47,706 nucleotides of DNA from a virus. The notes below the pieces were generated by a model. That model searched no databases. It was not told the origin of the DNA and saw only the letters and a list, made by a program, of their open reading frames with translations. The translations under genes and the position numbers were made by a program. The DNA is taken from positions 1 to 47,706 of IMG/VR virus record IMGVR_UViG_3300037493_004068. One strand, written 5' to 3'. Positions 16,314-23,502 of this stretch are shown here, piece after piece (position 1 is the stretch's first letter; the number at the start of each line of letters is the position of its first letter).

Positions 16314-16898
16314 CTACTTGATGAACCCTTCGGTCCGGAGATAGTCGACGAGCTTGACGCCAAGGCGAGCGGCAGCTTCTGCCGACGGTTGTCGTGACAT
16401 CGCCATGTTGATCACGTGTATGATCTCCGTGTCAAAGCGCATCGACTCAAACGCGCCGTCGTCCATCCTCCCCGAGCCGTGAAGGTACTGACTGTTGCTT
16501 GTGATTGCATCGAGTTGCGCTCGGTGCTCTTCCAATCGTGCCGCTTTTTTCTTTTTCGTGTGATCGCGCTCGGCGTACTTGGCTCGGAGCTCGGCGAGCT
16601 TGAAGGTCGTGGCAGCGTGCCACCGGAACAGGCGATTCTCCCAATGGGGGTTGTCGAGGTTAATGGTGGCAGACTTGATCACGTCTTGGTAGATCGCGTC
16701 CTTGTCGTCGCAGCCGAGGACAAATTTCGAGGCGCTTACGGAGGTGCGATGGCCACCCTTGACCCTTACGCCGCGCAGGTACATCGAGGTCTCTGTCTTC
16801 GAGCGGAAGGTCCAATGGTTATTGACGATGCTGGTGTCGCTAATCTCCCAGCCGAGGCGGGTGAGAATGTCGCGTAATCTATCGGTGATGTTGAGCAT
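16314..16898 (-). CDS. Hypothetical protein of the early block
   Basis: A 194-residue protein. The N-terminal part (RLRDILTRLGWEISDTSIVN) and the mixed strands around 'YLRGVRVKGGHRTSVSASKF' suggest a small alpha/beta domain. Residues about 93-130 are a long, highly charged helix with KKKK. The C-terminus is helical (AAARLGVKLVDYLRTEG). No catalytic motif was found. It lies in the same orientation as the primase genes and is probably part of the same transcript. Confidence 0.75.
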   Translation of the reverse strand: MLNITDRLRDILTRLGWEISDTSIVNNHWTFRSKTETSMYLRGVRVKGGHRTSVSASKFVLGCDDKDAIYQDVIKSATINLDNPHWENRLFRWHAATTFKLAELRAKYAERDHTKKKKAARLEEHRAQLDAITSNSQYLHGSGRMDDGAFESMRFDTEIIHVINMAMSRQPSAEAAARLGVKLVDYLRTEGFIK

Positions 16899-16902
16899 GG
16901 TG

Positions 16903-17193
16903 TTAATCGGTTTTGACGGACTTGGAAAAAACTTTCACGGCGAAGCAGGGTTTGGTGACGGACTCCACGGAGTAAAGTTCGTCATCAAGTAAGAAAAAAG
17001 GGTGCATCGGAGCGCCCGCCAATATCGCCTTCCACGGCGACTTCTGCGACAACACCGTCGGGGGCGTCGTCGAGTCATCCCACGCAATGTGCGACAGATT
17101 CTTTATGCGGCGAAGCCCTCGTTGCGAACGCAGTTTGACTTCAGACTTATGGCGTTTGTTGAGGACGGTTTTGGCCCAGTAGGTGGTGATCAT
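16903..17193 (-). CDS. Hypothetical basic protein
   Basis: A 96-residue protein with a basic N-terminal half (KTVLNKRHKSEVKLRSQRGL) and a strand-rich C-terminal half (HPFFLLDDELYSVESV; CFAVKVFSKSVKTD). It starts at ATG 17193, 5 nt after the preceding stop. The preceding gene encodes a protein with a similar opening (MIT...) and a similar size class, but the similarity is too weak to call them paralogues. Confidence 0.65.
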   Translation of the reverse strand: MITTYWAKTVLNKRHKSEVKLRSQRGLRRIKNLSHIAWDDSTTPPTVLSQKSPWKAILAGAPMHPFFLLDDELYSVESVTKPCFAVKVFSKSVKTD

Positions 17194-17198
17194 AGTGA

Positions 17199-17417
17199 CT
17201 AGAACGAGGGTTGAACCGCATCTTCTCGCGTATCGACGCGGTCAATACCGTGGTGGGGAGTGAACCGATAGAACGAACGACCGTCGAGGCTTTCGAGCGC
17301 ATAGACGTCGGGACGGTAGTCGCCGGGCGTGGCGATGGAGCAAAGGACGCGGAGGCGCAGGAAGCCGACGCGAACGACGGAGCCTGCGCTCCAATTCTGG
17401 CGGGAACGTGTGATCAT
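17199..17417 (-). CDS. Hypothetical small protein
   Basis: A 72-residue protein. I take the ATG at 17417 as the start because it follows a C/A-rich leader (CCAACATCCAACTACACAAC) like those of its neighbours, and because a longer in-frame extension would cross a terminator hairpin. The sequence is strand-rich (GSVVRVGFLRLRVLCSIATP; VYALESLDGRSFYRFTPHHG). Function unknown. Confidence 0.6.
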   Translation of the reverse strand: MITRSRQNWSAGSVVRVGFLRLRVLCSIATPGDYRPDVYALESLDGRSFYRFTPHHGIDRVDTREDAVQPSF

Positions 17418-17458
17418 GTGTTGTGTAGTTGGATGTTGGTTACTGACGTGGAAAGTTA

Positions 17459-17485
17459 ACCGCCCTCCCCCGAGGGGAGGGCGGT
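17459..17485 (-). terminator. Hairpin terminator after the VWA-metallopeptidase gene
   Basis: A perfect 10-bp GC-rich stem (CCGCCCTCCC with its complement) closes a 5-nt loop, 6 nt after the stop of the leftward VWA gene. On the minus strand it is followed by TTAACTTTCC, a weak T tract. It probably ends or attenuates the upstream transcript. Confidence 0.7.
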
Positions 17486-17490
17486 GATGG

Positions 17491-18771
17491 TCACAGCTCG
17501 ACGTGGACCGTGCGCCCCGTCTGAGCGACGGTGTCTGTGGTCGAGAGCCAGAGGGTGGCGACATCCACGCTCTCTGGCTCGTCTCCGCAGAGGTCGGTGA
17601 GGTAGACCAGACCCGCGACGTTCTCACCGGACTCGACGAGCTCCGCCACTCGGGCGAAGGGCTCGCGGAAGTCGGTGCCGCCGCCGCCCTTGGCGTGCAG
17701 TGGCGCGTCCTCGCCCGCTGCGAGGCGATACTCGGCGTGGATGATCGTGTCGCAGTCCATGACCAGTGCCTCGCAGTTAAGGTCGGCGCAGCACTGCGAG
17801 ATGAGCGCCGTGAACTCCGCCGTCAGCTTGTCGTCGATGCTCCCCGAGGTGTCGCGGACGAACACGACCAGACCAGTCGAGTCCGCCTTGCGGCTCGGGA
17901 TGATCGTCGCCGCCAGCGCATGGCGGCGAGCAGCCCGCGTCCAGTTGTTACGGGTCGCGATGCTGGACTTGAGGAAGTCCGCGCACTCGTCCTTCCAGTC
18001 GAGCTTCACGGGTGCCTTGAGGGCGTCGAGCAGGCGCTGGAGCTCGGCGGGCGCGTTGCCTTTGCCGAGGCTGCGCGAGGCTTGGTCGGCCTGCACCAGC
18101 GCCCGATCCCACCGTTCCTTCATCGTGATCGGGGTCTTGCCGGGTTGCGTTGGGGTCGGCGCTGGAGCCTCGAAACCACCGCACCCGCCAACGTCTGGCG
18201 GGGGCTGACCGTTGGGGTCGGGCTGACCGTTGGGGTCGGGCTGACCGTTGGGGTCGGGCTGACCGTTGGGGTCGGGCTGCGGCTGACCGCCACCCTGCGG
18301 GGGCTGACCACCCTGCGGGGGCTGACCACCACCCTTGGGCGGCGGGGGCGGCGGGGGCGGCGGATTGCGACGGATCGAGGCGAGAACCTCTTCCTCCGCC
18401 AGCCCTTGGTACTTCGAGTCGAGGAGACCACCTTTGGGCATCGAGATGCCCGCGATTTTCGAGAGGATGAGGTTAATGACCAAATCGCCCGCCGTGTTGC
18501 CTTCCGCGTTGATCGGGAGGCGATAGAAATGCCCGTGAGCGCAGTGGAGCGTCTCATGGAGCAACACGAACCGCACTTCCTCGGGGGTGAGCGTGCCGAC
18601 GAACTCGGGGTTCCAGCGGATGACTTTTCCATCGGTGCTGGCAGTGGAGACGCTGGAATCGATCACGTCCTGTAGATTATGGGCGAGACTGCCGTAGAAC
18701 GCGACGTGCGGAGTCGAGAGACTCCACCAGCGTGCTTTGTCGATTTCGATTGGTGTTGGGATGTTGGACAT
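17491..18771 (-). CDS. VWA-like metallopeptidase (DUF2201-type, CobT-like role)
   Basis: A 426-residue protein starting at ATG 18771 after a GATATCACC leader. Residues about 70-85 hold a zinc-peptidase motif 'LLHETLHCAHGHF' (HExxH plus a downstream His). The middle is a low-complexity Pro/Gly/Gln linker with a nine-Pro run and four PDPNGQ repeats. The C-terminal half is a VWA-like domain with the metal-site motif 'VRDTSGSIDD' near residue 306 and 'GGGGTDF' later. This is the fused peptidase plus VWA layout of the DUF2201 family. It neighbours a DUF3150-like gene and a MoxR-like ATPase, and such trios (CobS/CobT-like) are common in phages. Its target is unknown. Confidence 0.9.
   Translation of the reverse strand: MSNIPTPIEIDKARWWSLSTPHVAFYGSLAHNLQDVIDSSVSTASTDGKVIRWNPEFVGTLTPEEVRFVLLHETLHCAHGHFYRLPINAEGNTAGDLVINLILSKIAGISMPKGGLLDSKYQGLAEEEVLASIRRNPPPPPPPPPKGGGQPPQGGQPPQGGGQPQPDPNGQPDPNGQPDPNGQPDPNGQPPPDVGGCGGFEAPAPTPTQPGKTPITMKERWDRALVQADQASRSLGKGNAPAELQRLLDALKAPVKLDWKDECADFLKSSIATRNNWTRAARRHALAATIIPSRKADSTGLVVFVRDTSGSIDDKLTAEFTALISQCCADLNCEALVMDCDTIIHAEYRLAAGEDAPLHAKGGGGTDFREPFARVAELVESGENVAGLVYLTDLCGDEPESVDVATLWLSTTDTVAQTGRTVHVEL
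18205..18276. repeat. Four 18-bp tandem repeats (PDPNGQ linker)
   Basis: Four perfect copies of an 18-bp unit (CTGACCGTTGGGGTCGGG on the + strand) encode PDPNGQ four times in the linker of the VWA-metallopeptidase. Copy number may vary between relatives through slippage. Confidence 0.9.
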
Positions 18772-18797
18772 GGTGATATCGGTTGTAGGGTGATGCA

Positions 18798-19598
18798 TTA
18801 CAGGCTGAACAGTGAGCAGAGGTCGGTCGCACGTTGGGCGACGTTGGCACGAGCGATCGGATCGTCTCGGAGGGTGGCGGCGTCGAACTCGGTGAGCTCG
18901 GCGGCTTGGGCCGCAAGGGCGGCGATCTGGGGGTCATCGCGGAGATTTAAATCCGGTACCAGAGCGAGAATCTCGCTAAGGTTCGACACCAGCGTGTCAC
19001 GGAAGATGCCTTTGGGGTCGCGCAACTTTTGCGCCACCTTGAGGATCGCCTCGCTCAAACGCTCGCGCAGCTCGTCCTGAGCCGCCTTGCTGGCCTCGTC
19101 GATCCACTCAGCCCACTGACCGACGTCGGGGACGGGGAGGTAGCGGGTCGCAAAGGAGAACCGAGCCGCCACGACGTCGTGGGATGGCCATTGGCTGGCG
19201 ACGTAGAGACCGTTGAGGCGGGCTGGAGCCTCTGCACGCACGCGGTCGTAGTCGGCGAGGAACTGGGAGACGAGGGTGTCGATCCGTACGCCGAACGACT
19301 GCATGAGCGCACTGTGCTCAAACTGGCGGGCGGCGGGGAGGAGCCGCAGCCCTTTGTCGGCGGCGGGGAGCGTGAGCCGATAGTGCTCGGCGCGGGCCTC
19401 CGTGTGGAGGCGGGCGATCTCTTCCAAGGCGGGGTGGTTGCAGATCTTGACGTCGACCCGCGCTTCGTCGCGCAGACCGTGGCGGGCATTCTCGGCGGCA
19501 GTTTCGGCGGCGTGGCGTTTGACGGTGCGCCATGCGCCCACGTTCAACGTGGCGATGACGGCTTTTGATGACAGGCGGGCGGTGGTGGGAGCATTCAT
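18798..19598 (-). CDS. DUF3150-like protein
   Basis: A 266-residue, mostly helical protein. Its order of features fits the DUF3150 family of phages: a short N-terminal strand and helix, 'HYRLTLPAADKGLRLLPAARQFEH', then 'VSQFLADYDRVRAEAPARL' and 'ARFSFATRYLPVPD'. The C-terminal part is an Ala-rich helical bundle. DUF3150 genes are typically next to a MoxR/CobS-type AAA ATPase and a VWA protein, exactly as here. The ATPase is upstream and the VWA gene is 26 nt downstream. The start ATG follows the same GATATCACC-type leader as the VWA gene. Molecular role unknown; probably an adaptor of an ATPase-driven remodelling complex. Confidence 0.8.
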   Translation of the reverse strand: MNAPTTARLSSKAVIATLNVGAWRTVKRHAAETAAENARHGLRDEARVDVKICNHPALEEIARLHTEARAEHYRLTLPAADKGLRLLPAARQFEHSALMQSFGVRIDTLVSQFLADYDRVRAEAPARLNGLYVASQWPSHDVVAARFSFATRYLPVPDVGQWAEWIDEASKAAQDELRERLSEAILKVAQKLRDPKGIFRDTLVSNLSEILALVPDLNLRDDPQIAALAAQAAELTEFDAATLRDDPIARANVAQRATDLCSLFSL

Positions 19599-19642
19599 GG
19601 TGATATCTGTTTTTGGTTGTTATGGATTGAGAACTGAAGAGA

Positions 19643-19679
19643 GCCGCCCCCAGCACTATTGGAAAGTGCTGGGGGCAGC
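19643..19679 (-). terminator. Strong hairpin after the AAA ATPase gene
   Basis: A 15-bp stem with one G-T wobble (core CCCCCAGCACT with its perfect complement) and a 7-nt loop lies just after the stop of the leftward AAA ATPase gene and before the DUF3150-like start. It is followed on the minus strand by a pyrimidine-rich CTCTCTTC tract. It could be a terminator or an mRNA stability element between the ATPase and the DUF3150/VWA pair. Confidence 0.7.
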
Positions 19680-19690
19680 TCGATGAGGTC

Positions 19691-20725
19691 TCAGGTGGTG
19701 AACAGTGCTTGGTTAGCCAACCACCACTCTTGCCAAGCCTTGTTGCCCACGAGCTTGGCACCGAGGCGCGAGAACGCATCGCGGGCGCAGTACGCGCCCA
19801 TCACTCGCGGCAGGCGACCGATGTACGTGACGAGCTGGGCGGCATACTTGGCCTCGACTGCCCGACCGAGCATCGCGGCGATCAGGTACTGGGCTGCTGG
19901 GTCCGTGGGGACCGGAGCGCCGTGGGGGTCCATCCAGACTTGCTGGGGGGTCGGGAGCTGATCGGCGAGGGCGGCGAACGCGAGGAACTCCGCAGCGGCA
20001 GGTTTGCCGATGGCCGAGCTCACGATCTTAAAGCTCCGCAGCCCGCTCTCCCAGAGGTGACCCACGGTCTCCCAACTGCGGAAGTCGGGCATGCGGAGGG
20101 CTGGGTCGGCGCACGGTTTCCAAGCGTACAACGTGCGTCCCGTAGTGGCGCGGTGCCACGCGATGATCTCTGGCGCGAAGCCCTGTTCCGACGCCCAGCG
20201 AGCCCACGCGTCTACCTCTTCGCGCCACGTCGCGAGGTAAGTGGGGCCATCGGCTTTGTCCTCGGTGGTGGGCGTTGCAATGGCAAATGCACTATTGAAA
20301 CGGGAGCGCAGTGCCTCGTTGAGCGAGGTCACGCCCGCCTTGTCGCCGGGTCGATTGGTAGCGCCCCAGATCAAGACGTGGCGGGAGATCGCGTTGTCGT
20401 CGAATAACGCCATCGCGCTGGCCTGAACGTCGATCGGCGCTTGGCCCAGATCGTCCAAGAAGAGCAGGGTCGGGACCGTCGCGTTCCGGAGCTTGTAGAG
20501 CAGCTCCAGAGGGAGCGACTCGGTCACCCCTTTGGCTTGGTTCGGGACGTAGCAACCGCCGAGGTCTACGCGGTCGGCCTGAGCCGCCCGAAAGAGGATG
20601 AGCTTGCGGTTGCACTGGAGCGCCGCGTCGGCGACGCGGGCGGTTTTCGCACAACCGGGCGGCCCCACGAGGAGGACGCGGCGGTTGGCGTTGAGGAGAT
20701 CGATGAGTTCGGATGATGAGGACAT
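19691..20725 (-). CDS. MoxR/CobS-like AAA+ ATPase
   Basis: A 344-residue AAA+ protein starting at ATG 20725. The reading frame stays open for 200 more codons upstream, but that part is Pro/Thr/Ser low-complexity sequence lying over another gene, so I reject it. Walker A 'LLVGPPGCAKT' is near residues 18-28, Walker B 'LLFLDDLGQ' near 89-97, and sensor 1 'IWGATNRPGD' follows. An Arg-finger-like 'EALRSRF' precedes the C-terminal lid. The class is that of MoxR/CobS ATPases, which remodel a client with a VWA partner. The partner gene is two genes downstream. The leader is C/A-rich (CCAATCCAATCCAACC). Confidence 0.9.
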   Translation of the reverse strand: MSSSSELIDLLNANRRVLLVGPPGCAKTARVADAALQCNRKLILFRAAQADRVDLGGCYVPNQAKGVTESLPLELLYKLRNATVPTLLFLDDLGQAPIDVQASAMALFDDNAISRHVLIWGATNRPGDKAGVTSLNEALRSRFNSAFAIATPTTEDKADGPTYLATWREEVDAWARWASEQGFAPEIIAWHRATTGRTLYAWKPCADPALRMPDFRSWETVGHLWESGLRSFKIVSSAIGKPAAAEFLAFAALADQLPTPQQVWMDPHGAPVPTDPAAQYLIAAMLGRAVEAKYAAQLVTYIGRLPRVMGAYCARDAFSRLGAKLVGNKAWQEWWLANQALFTT

Positions 20726-20768
20726 GGTTGGATTGGATTGGCTGACGTTGTTGTTGTTGGGCTGAGAG

Positions 20769-21221
20769 TTAGTTGGTGAGGTCGAACACGCGGTTGATGG
20801 CATACTCGGCGTCGGCGTGGGCGTCGTAGGTGTCGCCTGAGCCGTCGTCGGCGGCGGCGGCAGTGCGGGCCGCGACGGACACGGCGAGCAGGGCCGCGTC
20901 GAGGGCTGCGAGGGCTGCGAGGATCGCAGCCTCGTCGCGCACCACCGGACCTTTGATGGCTTTTTTGAGGGCTGCGTCGGCCTTCTCGAACGCTGACGCA
21001 GCGTCGTTCGCGGCCTGCACGGTGGCTGGCGTGGATTCGAGGTACAGGCGGCGACCCGCTTGGTCGTACGCCGTCGAGGTGGCCTCGACGGCTTTGCTGA
21101 GGATCGCGAGCCCCTCGTCCCTAGTGTGGAGCGTGCGGGCTTTTTGAAGGGCTGCGGCGAGGTACGTGTCGAGGGCGACGATGGCGGCTTGGCGTGAGGT
21201 TTCGTATGAGGATGAGTACAT
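20769..21221 (-). CDS. Ala-rich helical protein
   Basis: A 150-residue protein, almost entirely helical by composition and very rich in Ala and Asp (e.g. AANDAASAFEKADAALKKA; AAILAALAALDAALLAVS). No catalytic motif. A second Ala-rich protein of similar style lies at 21920-22204, so they may be distant paralogues. The high Ala content leaves several frames open here; the 'MYSSSYETSRQAAIVALDTYL' N-terminus and gene-sized length support this one. Confidence 0.6.
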   Translation of the reverse strand: MYSSSYETSRQAAIVALDTYLAAALQKARTLHTRDEGLAILSKAVEATSTAYDQAGRRLYLESTPATVQAANDAASAFEKADAALKKAIKGPVVRDEAAILAALAALDAALLAVSVAARTAAAADDGSGDTYDAHADAEYAINRVFDLTN

Positions 21222-21262
21222 GGGAGGCGGAGGTCTAACGTCGAGGCAACTGGACTCGTCAG

Positions 21263-21297
21263 CAGTGCAGAGAGCACTGGACGCCCCGTGGGGGCGT
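21263..21297 (-). terminator. Two adjacent hairpins after the 21304-21681 gene
   Basis: ACGCCCC-GTG-GGGGCGT (21281-21297) and CAGTGC-AGAGA-GCACTG (21263-21279) are two short perfect hairpins side by side in the gap between two leftward genes. No clear T tract follows on the minus strand, so a processing or stability role is as likely as termination. Confidence 0.5.
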
Positions 21298-21303
21298 TTC
21301 GTC

Positions 21304-21681
21304 CTATGGGGTGGGGCGGGTAATGAGCCACGCCCGTTTTACGTGGCAGAGCGGCGAGGTCGTGATGGCGTCGTGAGCCACGCCATCGATCAGGGCGAAG
21401 GCGTGACCGCGCGTATTGACCACCAGTCGGCCCACTGGGTAGTCGCGGAGCAGTCTCTCGACTGAGCCGCTGCGGCGCACGACCCGAGCCGTGAGGCCGA
21501 GGTCGCGGGAGACTGACTGCATGACCAACCGGAGGGCGACGCCGCGTCGGTTTTTGCGACCGTGAGCGGCGAAGACCGCGTGCACCGTCTCGTATGCTGC
21601 ACCGCTGACGTTGGTGAGTGCTCGCACCGTGCAGTCGCGGTGTTCATTGATGCCCTCCGAGGGTGTGATGGTGGTGGTCAT
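21304..21681 (-). CDS. Small putative cysteine-peptidase-like protein
   Basis: A 125-residue protein starting at the ATG at 21681, just 4 nt after the preceding stop; a further upstream ATG would overlap that gene. 'INEHRDCTVRALTNVSG' near residues 11-27 and 'NTRGHAFALIDGVAHD' near 92-107 form a Cys ... His ... Asp pattern. This resembles the NlpC/papain-like arrangement in small phage proteins of the DCxVRAL type. Whether it is an active peptidase or a pseudoenzyme is not decided by sequence. It lies in a string of small early genes, which would fit a host-takeover role. Confidence 0.65.
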   Translation of the reverse strand: MTTTITPSEGINEHRDCTVRALTNVSGAAYETVHAVFAAHGRKNRRGVALRLVMQSVSRDLGLTARVVRRSGSVERLLRDYPVGRLVVNTRGHAFALIDGVAHDAITTSPLCHVKRAWLITRPTP

Positions 21682-21685
21682 GGGA

Positions 21686-21910
21686 TCAGCGGTGGTCGTC
21701 GTCGTCGGCGTCGAGCCATGCCTTGGCAACCGACGCCGTGCCGTTGGTGGTGGGGAGTAAGACGACCTGTCCGGTGGCCGTGAGGACGATCATGGCGGGG
21801 TGGTACTTCTCGGCGGCGTAGGCCGCGTCGTCGAACAGGTCGGCGGTGGCGACGACCTCTTCGTGACGGTTGAGGATTTCGTAACGGGGGACGTAGGTGG
21901 TGGATTTCAT
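21686..21910 (-). CDS. Small acidic protein, unknown
   Basis: A 74-residue protein with a strand-helix-strand pattern (YEILNRHEEVVATADLFDD; AMIVLTATGQVVLLPT) and an Asp-rich C-terminus (DADDDDHR). It is the second gene of the leftward early block. Acidic proteins of this size in phage early regions sometimes mimic DNA, but no specific feature supports that here. Confidence 0.7.
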   Translation of the reverse strand: MKSTTYVPRYEILNRHEEVVATADLFDDAAYAAEKYHPAMIVLTATGQVVLLPTTNGTASVAKAWLDADDDDHR

Positions 21911-21919
21911 GGTGGAGAG

Positions 21920-22204
21920 TTAGGCTGCGGTGGTGAATGCACCAGTGGTGGCGGTCGTGTAGTCGCACTCCGCTAAGGTCGCGGCGTCCCACGCCGTGAA
22001 GGCCGCTTGTCGGGCGGCGAAGGTGCGGGCGGAGGCGGCGTCTGCGGCGTCGGCCTCGTAGAGGGCGGCGGAGAGGGCGGCGCGGGCGGCGTCGACTGCG
22101 GACTGGGCCGCGCTGGCGCGGTCGTAGGCGGCGCGGTCGGCGATGCTCGCCGCCGACCATGTGGCGTAGGTGAGGGCGGAGGCGTTTTCGTAGGTGGTTT
22201 TCAT
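21920..22204 (-). CDS. Ala-rich protein, first gene of the leftward block
   Basis: A 94-residue Ala-rich helical protein (AAYDRASAAQSAVDAARAAL) with a Thr-rich ending. It begins at the first ATG after a long structured leader, so it is probably the first translated gene of the 16-kb leftward transcript. It shares its composition with the protein at 20769-21221. Function unknown. Confidence 0.6.
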   Translation of the reverse strand: MKTTYENASALTYATWSAASIADRAAYDRASAAQSAVDAARAALSAALYEADAADAASARTFAARQAAFTAWDAATLAECDYTTATTGAFTTAA

Positions 22205-22227
22205 AGGAGGACTGGGCTGGGTTGATT

Positions 22228-22298
22228 GAAGCGTGAGTGCTTCCTACAGGGCTCACGGGGAGCGTGGGCGCTGTAGGAAACACTCACTGGAGTGTTCC
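22228..22298 (-). promoter_or_regulatory. Overlapping-hairpin leader of the leftward early block
   Basis: Three hairpins share arms. The long one (22233-22287) pairs GTGAGTGCTTCCTACAG with CTGTAGGAAACACTCAC with one mismatch, then a further 7-bp inner stem and a GGGAG loop. A second (22276-22298: GGAA-a-CACTC / GAGTG-TTCC) uses its right arm. A third (22228-22243: GAAGC / GCTTC) uses its left arm. In the leftward RNA the order is second, long, third, then the ATG at 22204. Mutually exclusive folds of this sort are typical of attenuators or riboswitches. No known riboswitch class was recognised. Confidence 0.6.
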
Positions 22299-22645
22299 TG
22301 CTCACTGGTCCTCCACGTCGGTTGGGATCGTGGTTTCGGTGAGCGATGCACGGCTGGCGGGGGGTGACCAGTGTGTCCCTCGGTGCGCTGGTTGGAGCGC
22401 TTTTGTCGAGGGCAGCTATTACGACCGTGTGGCGGGTCGAGGCGGGGGGCTTAGATCAGTCGGCGTCAGTTACTACACCAGTCGATCACTCCCGTTGCGC
22501 TTGGCTCACCATCCCCCGTCGTAACGTAGTACGACTTTCGGAGCCCGTGGGTTGGGGCCGAGGGGGGAGGCGTGTGGCGCTTTGCGCCTCGGCCTGCTAC
22601 CGTCCCCGTCACCAACGAGCAACAAGCTGGGAGATGATCTGAGCG
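22299..22645. other. Non-coding control region, GC-rich
   Basis: About 350 bases without a convincing gene between the leftward early block and the rightward genes. Open frames here are Arg/Ser-rich and out of step with neighbouring codon use. It holds a GGCGC-TTT-GCGCC hairpin at 22576-22588 within a larger imperfect inverted region. This is the expected place for the promoters of the two divergent blocks, but I see no promoter clear enough to mark. Confidence 0.5.
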
Positions 22646-22843
22646 GTGACAAGCACTAAAACACAATCTGTTTACGATTGTCCACAAAGCGTTGGGGATA
22701 AGGCAATTAAAGTTTCGTCGATTTTTGAGGGTTTTGGGATCTCCAAGGCGTGGATACGTAATTACGACCTGTCTTATGGGGGGATCATCTCTCTAAGAGT
22801 GTGTAAAAAAAATAAGAGAATAAGGATAGGGTATACAGTATAG
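22646..22843 (+). CDS. Possible small basic protein
   Basis: A 65-codon frame from a GTG start. The protein would have 'GDKAIKVSSIFEGFGISKAW' and a very basic C-terminus (RVCKKNKRIRIGYTV). Base composition is more AT-rich than in the surrounding sequence. It has no overlap with another gene and no ribosome-binding site, so it could equally be leader sequence. The end contains TATACAGTATAG, which might be a promoter element for the next gene. Confidence 0.35.
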   Translation: MTSTKTQSVYDCPQSVGDKAIKVSSIFEGFGISKAWIRNYDLSYGGIISLRVCKKNKRIRIGYTV

Positions 22844-22930
22844 AGATTATAGGGAGCGGTTTCCCCATTAGCCCCTCCATGATAATGGAGATGATTTGAC
22901 TCGGCGGCGACGGAGCGAACACTGGTCGGC

Positions 22931-23206
22931 ATGGAGACGATTTACGACCACCACTACCACAATCCGGATTTGAATCCGAAAAAGCGATACAGGCAACGGC
23001 AGCGTGATCGGTTCCGCTGCATTGAGTGCGCGCAGCCAACGGTGCCGGGTTACGTGCGGTGCCAACGCCACCTCGTGGTGCGGCGGGCGCAGCGGGTGGG
23101 TGAGTCAACCAAGGCTACGGCTCGAAAGCACGAGCGAGCGAGGGTCGCAATGTGGCTCCTGATGCTCGAGGCTCGGGTCCGTCGTGGTCAGGCCGATGTC
23201 ATTTGA
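22931..23206 (+). CDS. Small zinc-finger protein
   Basis: A 91-residue basic protein with a CxxC...CxxH cluster near residues 29-47 (CIECAQPTVPGYVRCQRH), a typical zinc-binding knuckle of small phage DNA- or RNA-binding proteins. The N-terminus has 'YDHHYHNPDLNPKKRYRQRQ' and the C-terminus is Arg-rich. Its stop codon (TGA, 23204-23206) forms the first bases of a TGAGACTCAGTCTCA palindrome. It is probably regulatory or a DNA-binding accessory. Confidence 0.65.
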   Translation: METIYDHHYHNPDLNPKKRYRQRQRDRFRCIECAQPTVPGYVRCQRHLVVRRAQRVGESTKATARKHERARVAMWLLMLEARVRRGQADVI

Positions 23207-23218
23207 GACTCAGTCTCA
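23204..23218. promoter_or_regulatory. Palindromic operator site 1
   Basis: TGAGACTCAGTCTCA, a perfect 15-bp palindrome with 7-bp arms and one central base, extended to 17 bp by flanking T and A. It lies about 300 bp upstream of the HTH gene. Identical or one-mismatch copies occur at 23477, 24306, 24328 and 24344. Confidence 0.75.
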
Positions 23219-23476
23219 ATAAGGTCAAAAACAGGGCTTTCGTAAGTGCCTGAAAACAGGTGGTTTACGTGAGTCGAAACAAACGGGTCGAAATCGATTC
23301 CTAGGCCCATTGCGGCCAATCCTCGGGGGGTCTGGAAAAAACGGAGGCACTGGTATAGGGTGTCAGATGATTTGTTGGGGGACCATGCACTTACGTGATT
23401 TCGGAATTTCGGAATAGGGGCCGCAGAATCGATTTAAACGGGGGTGGGCGATTTAGGGCTTGATTTAGGGGCTTAT
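23219..23476. other. Non-coding region upstream of the HTH gene
   Basis: About 260 bases without a gene. The tandem TTTCGGAA-TTTCGGAA at 23401-23416 and three GATTTA-led direct repeats between 23431 and 23470 are the visible structures. It presumably carries the promoter of the HTH gene. Confidence 0.5.
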
Positions 23477-23491
23477 TGCGACTGAGTCTCA
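23477..23491. promoter_or_regulatory. Palindromic operator site 2
   Basis: TGCGACTGAGTCTCA differs by one base from the complement of site 1 and ends 11 bp before the ATG of the HTH gene. Binding here would block initiation of that gene, so autoregulation is likely if the HTH protein is the binder. Confidence 0.65.
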
Positions 23492-23502
23492 GCGACACAA
23501 CT

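Noticed and set aside
17503-18675. Rightward 390-codon frame opposite the VWA-metallopeptidase
   Set aside because: The leftward frame has HExxH, a MIDAS motif and a leader; the rightward frame is a high-GC shadow with no motif.
20726-21331. N-terminal extension of the AAA ATPase frame
   Set aside because: The extension is Pro/Thr/Ser low complexity across another gene; the start at 20725 follows a C/A-rich leader and begins close to Walker A as in the family.
22237-22642. Rightward frames of 95-98 codons in the control region
   Set aside because: They are Arg/Ser/Gly-rich, overlap each other and the hairpin leader, and have no start signal.
22785-23108. Leftward frame opposite the zinc-finger gene
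   Set aside because: It starts in Pro/Ala-rich sequence and is opposite a frame with a clear Cys cluster.
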